From positions 1-17,872 of the forward strand of contig JACPVY010000101.1 in NCBI GenBank assembly GCA_016197345.1: DNA of 17,872 nt, written 5' to 3'. The stretch is from Burkholderiales bacterium. GTDB lineage: Bacteria > Pseudomonadota > Gammaproteobacteria > Burkholderiales > Burkholderiaceae_D. This document shows, one piece after another, positions 15,051 to 17,872 of this stretch. The notes beneath the pieces were generated by a model. It saw nothing but the letters and a program-made list of their open reading frames with translations, did not search any database and was not told where the DNA came from. Position 1 is the stretch's first letter; each line of letters starts with the position of its first letter. A program made the position numbers and the translations under genes.

Positions 15051-15587
15051 TTATGGTTTTTCATCTGGCCCCAGCAGCACATGATTTTCATATTCGCCAT
15101 CTTCCAATTTGAAGTAGTGTGTCCCAATTTTGGTATAGCCATGCTTGTGATAAAAGCGTATCGCATTCTCATTTTGGGCATTCACCATCAGCCATAGCGG
15201 CTGTTGATGCTGTTGTTGCGCCCAAGCGCTGGCGTATTGCAGTAACTGCGTGCCGATGTTTTTACCGGTGTAATGCGCTTGTACATAGAGCGTTGCTAAT
15301 TCAACCGTGCTGGCGGCGTAATTTTCCCAAGGACGGCCGATTTTGATAGCGGCGTAACCAAGTAAATTGCCGTCTTGCTCGGCCACCACCAGATGTGCTT
15401 CGTTGAGCAATTGCGCAAATTTGGCGGGTGTTAATTCGCTGTGTACATAGTTGGCAATCGCATCGGAAATGCCCTTGGCCGCATAAGTGTGGAGCCAAAC
15501 TTGCAGTGCTAAGGCCGCTAGCTTGGCGCTATCGTCAGCGCGTGCCGGGCGCAGTGAAAATGACAGGGTTTTGTAGGTGGGGAGCAT
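15051..15587 (-). CDS. GNAT-family N-acetyltransferase, first gene of ATP-grasp operon
   Basis: This 178-residue predicted acetyltransferase carries the acetyl-CoA loop HYTGKNIGTQLLQYA (105-119), then WLMVNAQNENAIRFYHKHGY (132-151) with the catalytic-strand Asn and Tyr146. It ends KLEDGEYENHVLLGP, common in GNATs that act on small molecules or peptides. It stands 11 bases before the ATP-grasp gene, so it heads the three-gene operon and may act on the same substrate. No good ribosome site precedes the ATG. It is not closely related to the GNAT at 7297-7803. Confidence 0.85.
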   Translation of the reverse strand: MLPTYKTLSFSLRPARADDSAKLAALALQVWLHTYAAKGISDAIANYVHSELTPAKFAQLLNEAHLVVAEQDGNLLGYAAIKIGRPWENYAASTVELATLYVQAHYTGKNIGTQLLQYASAWAQQQHQQPLWLMVNAQNENAIRFYHKHGYTKIGTHYFKLEDGEYENHVLLGPDEKP

Positions 15588-15642
15588 AGGTTAAGGCTAG
15601 GTGCTGGCGGCAAAGCGTTCAGTTTAGCGGATATTTAGCGGC

Positions 15643-15648
15643 TATAAT
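15643..15648 (+). promoter_or_regulatory. -10 box for msrC
   Basis: TATAAT in the context GGCTATAATGCG lies 47 bases before the msrC start. It predicts a leader of about 40 bases containing a small CCGCCTTCGGCCT hairpin. The upstream TTCAGT (15618-15623) is a weak -35 at 19-base spacing. Confidence 0.55.
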
Positions 15649-15695
15649 GCGACCTCACCGCCTTCGGCCTCTAATCTTTCACCTGATAAACTGCC

Positions 15696-16208
15696 ATGTT
15701 CACACCTTCTGCTGCCAGCCTGACCCCAGATTACCCCACGCTACGCGCGCAAATTGCCAGTATTTTGGAGGGCGAGCGCGATTTGACGGCAAATGCCGCG
15801 CAATTTTCTGCCTTTATTTACGACACGATAGGTGATTTGAATTGGGCTGGTTTCTATCTGGTGCGCCCAGTCAAAACGGTGGGCAAGAATGGCGATACGC
15901 ATGAATTACTGGTCGGGCCATTTCAAGGCAAAGTCGCCTGCGCCCGCATCGCGTTTGGGCGTGGCGTTTGCGGTACCTCGGCAAGCGAACGCCGCACCGT
16001 GTTGGTGCCAGACGTACACGCTTTTCCCGGCCACATTGCCTGTGATTCCGCTTCCAATTCGGAAATCGTGATGCCGATTATCAAAAACGGCCAGCTATAC
16101 GGCGTATTTGACATCGACAGCCCAAGCTTGAATCGCTTTAGCCTTGACGATCAAGCCGGCTTGGAAAGCTTGCTCGCAGTATTTGTTGAGGCGACTGATC
16201 TAGTTTGA
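15696..16208 (+). CDS. msrC: Free methionine-(R)-sulfoxide reductase (GAF fold)
   Basis: The enzyme reduces free L-methionine-(R)-sulfoxide, with thioredoxin as likely reductant, in oxidative-stress repair. It is 170 residues and one GAF domain. All three family cysteines are present: C82 (FQGKVACARI), C92 (GRGVCGT) and C116 (GHIACDSASNSEIVMP). DLNWAGFYLV near 47-56 and VFDIDSPSLNRF near 136-148 complete the signature. Compared with E. coli MsrC/YebR it has a short insert (VKTVGKNGDTHE) before the VGPFQGK strand. The ribosome site is weak. It is monocistronic and ends facing the TetR gene across a hairpin. Confidence 0.92.
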   Translation: MFTPSAASLTPDYPTLRAQIASILEGERDLTANAAQFSAFIYDTIGDLNWAGFYLVRPVKTVGKNGDTHELLVGPFQGKVACARIAFGRGVCGTSASERRTVLVPDVHAFPGHIACDSASNSEIVMPIIKNGQLYGVFDIDSPSLNRFSLDDQAGLESLLAVFVEATDLV

Positions 16209-16223
16209 ACGTACTTGTGGCAC

Positions 16224-16248
16224 GGACGCTAGGTCGTAACTAGCGTCC
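16224..16248. terminator. Hairpin between convergent msrC and tetR-type genes
   Basis: GGACGCTAG (16224-16232) pairs perfectly with CTAGCGTCC (16240-16248) over a 7-base loop, 15 bases after the msrC stop. It has no T-run, so it is a probable but not classical terminator. Confidence 0.55.
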
Positions 16249-16267
16249 CCAGCCTTCGGCCACAATT

Positions 16268-16287
16268 CTCAGCTATTCTCAGCTATT
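16268..16287. repeat. Tandem 10-mer across the tetR stop codon
   Basis: CTCAGCTATT occurs twice in direct tandem (16268-16277 and 16278-16287) at the 3' end of the regulator gene, covering its stop codon. It is probably replication slippage and changes only the last residues. Confidence 0.4.
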
Positions 16288-16893
16288 CTTACATAGCCCT
16301 TCAAAGCACACCCTTAGCATCTGGCTAATGATTTCTTCTTTGCCCATCTTGCTAAAGCGCTGCAAATAATCAACCGCCGGATCACAAGTGCGGGCGTAGT
16401 AGCTGTACAAAATCACGTCGGTCGGCATCTCAGGATTCAACTCCCCTAGCTTTTGCGCTTGTTGCACCAGTTTTTCAAGCTGGCTGTTGAGCTTCAAGAC
16501 CTTGGCCACATAGCTCAAATTGCGCATCAACATTTCGCGCACCGCATTGCTGGTCGAGGGCAAAAACGGTAAGCCACCCTCTAGCCGCACTCTGAGCGCC
16601 CATTCCAAGAGCGCCGCCAATTTGTCGCGTGGCCCCATCTCATCTGGCAACTTACCTAGCTGTTCATTGGCACCTTCGAGCAAGCGTATCATCGCCGCCC
16701 CCACCAAATCTTCTTTTGATTTGAAGTGCTTATACAAGCTCGGTTTGGAAATGCCGATCAAATTAGCGACATCATCCATCGTCATCAAATCAAAACCCTT
16801 ACTCGCCAGCACTCCCGTGGTGGCGTCCAGTATCGCGTCTTCACGCAGCTTGAAGGCTTGATCCTTGAAGCTTAATTTGCCAAATATACTCAT
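16279..16893 (-). CDS. TetR/AcrR-family transcriptional regulator
   Basis: The 204-residue protein has a typical N-terminal DNA-binding domain: helices from ~14-65 with AILDATTGVLASKGFDLMTM and the recognition helix ISKPSLYKHFKSKEDLV (48-64). The C-terminal ligand-binding and dimer domain is divergent, as usual. The YKHF motif and three-helix pattern are diagnostic. It is divergent from the FAD-dependent gene at 17008, with a 114-base gap holding two operator-like sites, one of which covers its own start codon. It probably represses itself and its neighbour; the effector ligand is unknown. Confidence 0.9.
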   Translation of the reverse strand: MSIFGKLSFKDQAFKLREDAILDATTGVLASKGFDLMTMDDVANLIGISKPSLYKHFKSKEDLVGAAMIRLLEGANEQLGKLPDEMGPRDKLAALLEWALRVRLEGGLPFLPSTSNAVREMLMRNLSYVAKVLKLNSQLEKLVQQAQKLGELNPEMPTDVILYSYYARTCDPAVDYLQRFSKMGKEEIISQMLRVCFEGLCKNS

Positions 16894-16920
16894 AAGTATT
16901 TTTTGCTACTCATTAGTAGC
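16886..16920. promoter_or_regulatory. Two tandem TetR operator-like palindromes
   Basis: TACTCATAAGTA (16888-16899) and TACTCATTAGTA (16907-16918) differ in one base and are 19 bases apart, about two helical turns. Each is an inverted repeat: ATACT-CATA-AGTAT and GCTACT-CATT-AGTAGC. The first contains the start codon of the regulator (16893-16891). Binding there would block its transcription or initiation. Confidence 0.6.
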
Positions 16921-17007
16921 TTTATTTTCAGAATGGTATTAATATTAGCAGCATCGTAGCCACCACTCAACCCAAAGTTTGCGGTTTCCCTTAATAAAAG
17001 TGCCAAA

Positions 17008-17872
17008 ATGACATCTCCAACGCCTCGTCAACGTATCGCCGTGATCGGTTCCGGTATTTCCGGCCTTGCTAGCAGCTATTTTTTGCAGCGTGCGCATGAC
17101 GTCACGCTGTTTGAGGCGGGCAGCTATTTAGGCGGACATAGCAATACGGTGGAAATCACACTAGAAGGCAAAACGCTTGCAGTCGATACCGGGTTTTTGG
17201 TCTTCAATGAGCGCACTTACCCGAATTTGATTGCGCTATTAGCCGAGCTTGGCGTTGCTAGCTATGCCAGTGATATGTCATTCGGGGTGGCGATGGATGA
17301 CGGCGCTTGCGAATGGGCTGGCACCAATTTGAACACCGTGTTTGCGCAGCGCAAAAATCTGTTTTCGCCGCGCTTTTGGTGTATGTTGCGCGAAATTTTG
17401 CGTTTCAATGCCGCTGCTGAAGGCAATCTCGACATCGCGCAGCGCACTGGCGTCACGCTAGATGAATTGCTCAAGCAAGGTGGCTATGGCGCAGCGTTTC
17501 GGGATATGTATTTATTACCGATGGCCGCCGCGATTTGGTCTAGCTCGCCACAAGATATTTTGCAGTTTCCGGCCGCGACCTTCCTGCGCTTTTGTTTGAA
17601 TCACGCGCTGTTGCAAGTGAACGACCGCCCACAATGGCGCACGGTGCAAGGTGGGGCGCGTGAATACGTCAAGCGCATCGCCGCAACCTTGCCAGATATC
17701 CGCCTCAATACACCCGTTACTAGCGTGCAGCGCAGCGCAAGTGGTGTGTTAATCGAGTTTGCTGGCATCCAAAAAGAATTCGACGCCGTGGTGTTTGCCA
17801 CCCATGCGCCAGACACCTTGCGCATGTTACACGACTCTAAAAAAGTCAAGTTATTCGCTCTAAATTTTTTGA
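17008..17872 (+). CDS. FAD-dependent amine-oxidase-like protein (COG2907 type), partial
   Basis: This is the N-terminal two-thirds of a flavoprotein with an N-terminal Rossmann fold: IAVIGSGISGL with G14, G16, G19, and E36 at the end of strand 2 (TLFEAG). YLGGHSNTVEI and VDTGFLVFNERTYPN are typical of the COG2907 "predicted NAD/FAD-binding" group, as is the later FATHAPDTLRML. In many proteobacteria such a gene heads a cluster with a DUF1365 protein and a cyclopropane-fatty-acid-synthase-like enzyme and acts in membrane-lipid modification; the neighbours here are outside the window, so that role is inferred. Similarity stops at about D276 (position 17835) and the last ~37 bases are AT-rich and unrelated. 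No clear ribosome site precedes the ATG. Confidence 0.8.
   Translation, partial: MTSPTPRQRIAVIGSGISGLASSYFLQRAHDVTLFEAGSYLGGHSNTVEITLEGKTLAVDTGFLVFNERTYPNLIALLAELGVASYASDMSFGVAMDDGACEWAGTNLNTVFAQRKNLFSPRFWCMLREILRFNAAAEGNLDIAQRTGVTLDELLKQGGYGAAFRDMYLLPMAAAIWSSSPQDILQFPAATFLRFCLNHALLQVNDRPQWRTVQGGAREYVKRIAATLPDIRLNTPVTSVQRSASGVLIEFAGIQKEFDAVVFATHAPDTLRMLHDSKKVKLFALNFL

Noticed and set aside
1..17872. CRISPR array, tRNA, rRNA, insertion sequence or attachment site
   Set aside because: No regularly spaced direct repeats, no cloverleaf or conserved rRNA stretches, and no transposase or integrase coding sequence were found on either strand.

Overview
The window looks like a chromosomal contig from a betaproteobacterium-like Gram-negative (Neisseriales or Burkholderiales is my guess). 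The basis is the mix of DctA, LepB, DbpA, MsrC and MscS types, a lipobox lipoprotein and medium GC by eye. Taxonomy is inferred and a protein search could change it. No rRNA, tRNA, intact transposase, CRISPR array or prophage is visible. The two ends each lose family homology abruptly, as chimeric contig ends do.

Layout. 2-601 (-): start of the dicarboxylate carrier dctA. 602-888: intergenic hairpin element. 889-2208 (-): secreted right-handed beta-helix protein. 2209-2762: long intergenic array of REP-like hairpins. 2763-4151 (-): secreted Cys-rich protein ending in a zinc-dependent phospholipase C domain with every zinc ligand at canonical spacing. 4568-5218 (+): signal peptidase I, which converges on a threonine-aldolase-like PLP enzyme (5286-6374, -) across a perfect hairpin. 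6415-8247 (-): two paralogous small membrane proteins, a GNAT acetyltransferase and a VOC/glyoxalase-like protein, with a clear Rho-independent terminator between the last two. 8503-10452 (-): S10 serine carboxypeptidase lipoprotein with a degenerate C-terminal EF-hand-like loop.

10882-12001 (+): a dbpA-type RNA helicase broken by an internal deletion of about 100 codons into two overlapping frames. 12056-12880 (-): MscS channel. 12881-13529: gene-poor stretch holding the wreck of a PIN-domain toxin-antitoxin pair. 13530-15587 (-): a tight three-gene operon of GNAT acetyltransferase, R2K-clade ATP-grasp and an unrecognised 254-residue protein. This is the best candidate here for a little-described system, probably peptide or protein modification. 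15696-16208 (+): free methionine-(R)-sulfoxide reductase behind a good -10 box. 16279-16893 (-): TetR-family regulator whose start codon lies inside one of two tandem operator-like palindromes, divergent from a FAD-dependent amine-oxidase-like gene that runs off the right end.

Most of the window is ordinary single-gene metabolism and envelope function. The unusual parts are the hairpin array, the Cys-rich phospholipase, the broken dbpA, the decayed toxin-antitoxin remnant beside the ATP-grasp operon, the tandem TetR operators, and strong enrichment of the palindrome GCTAGC.
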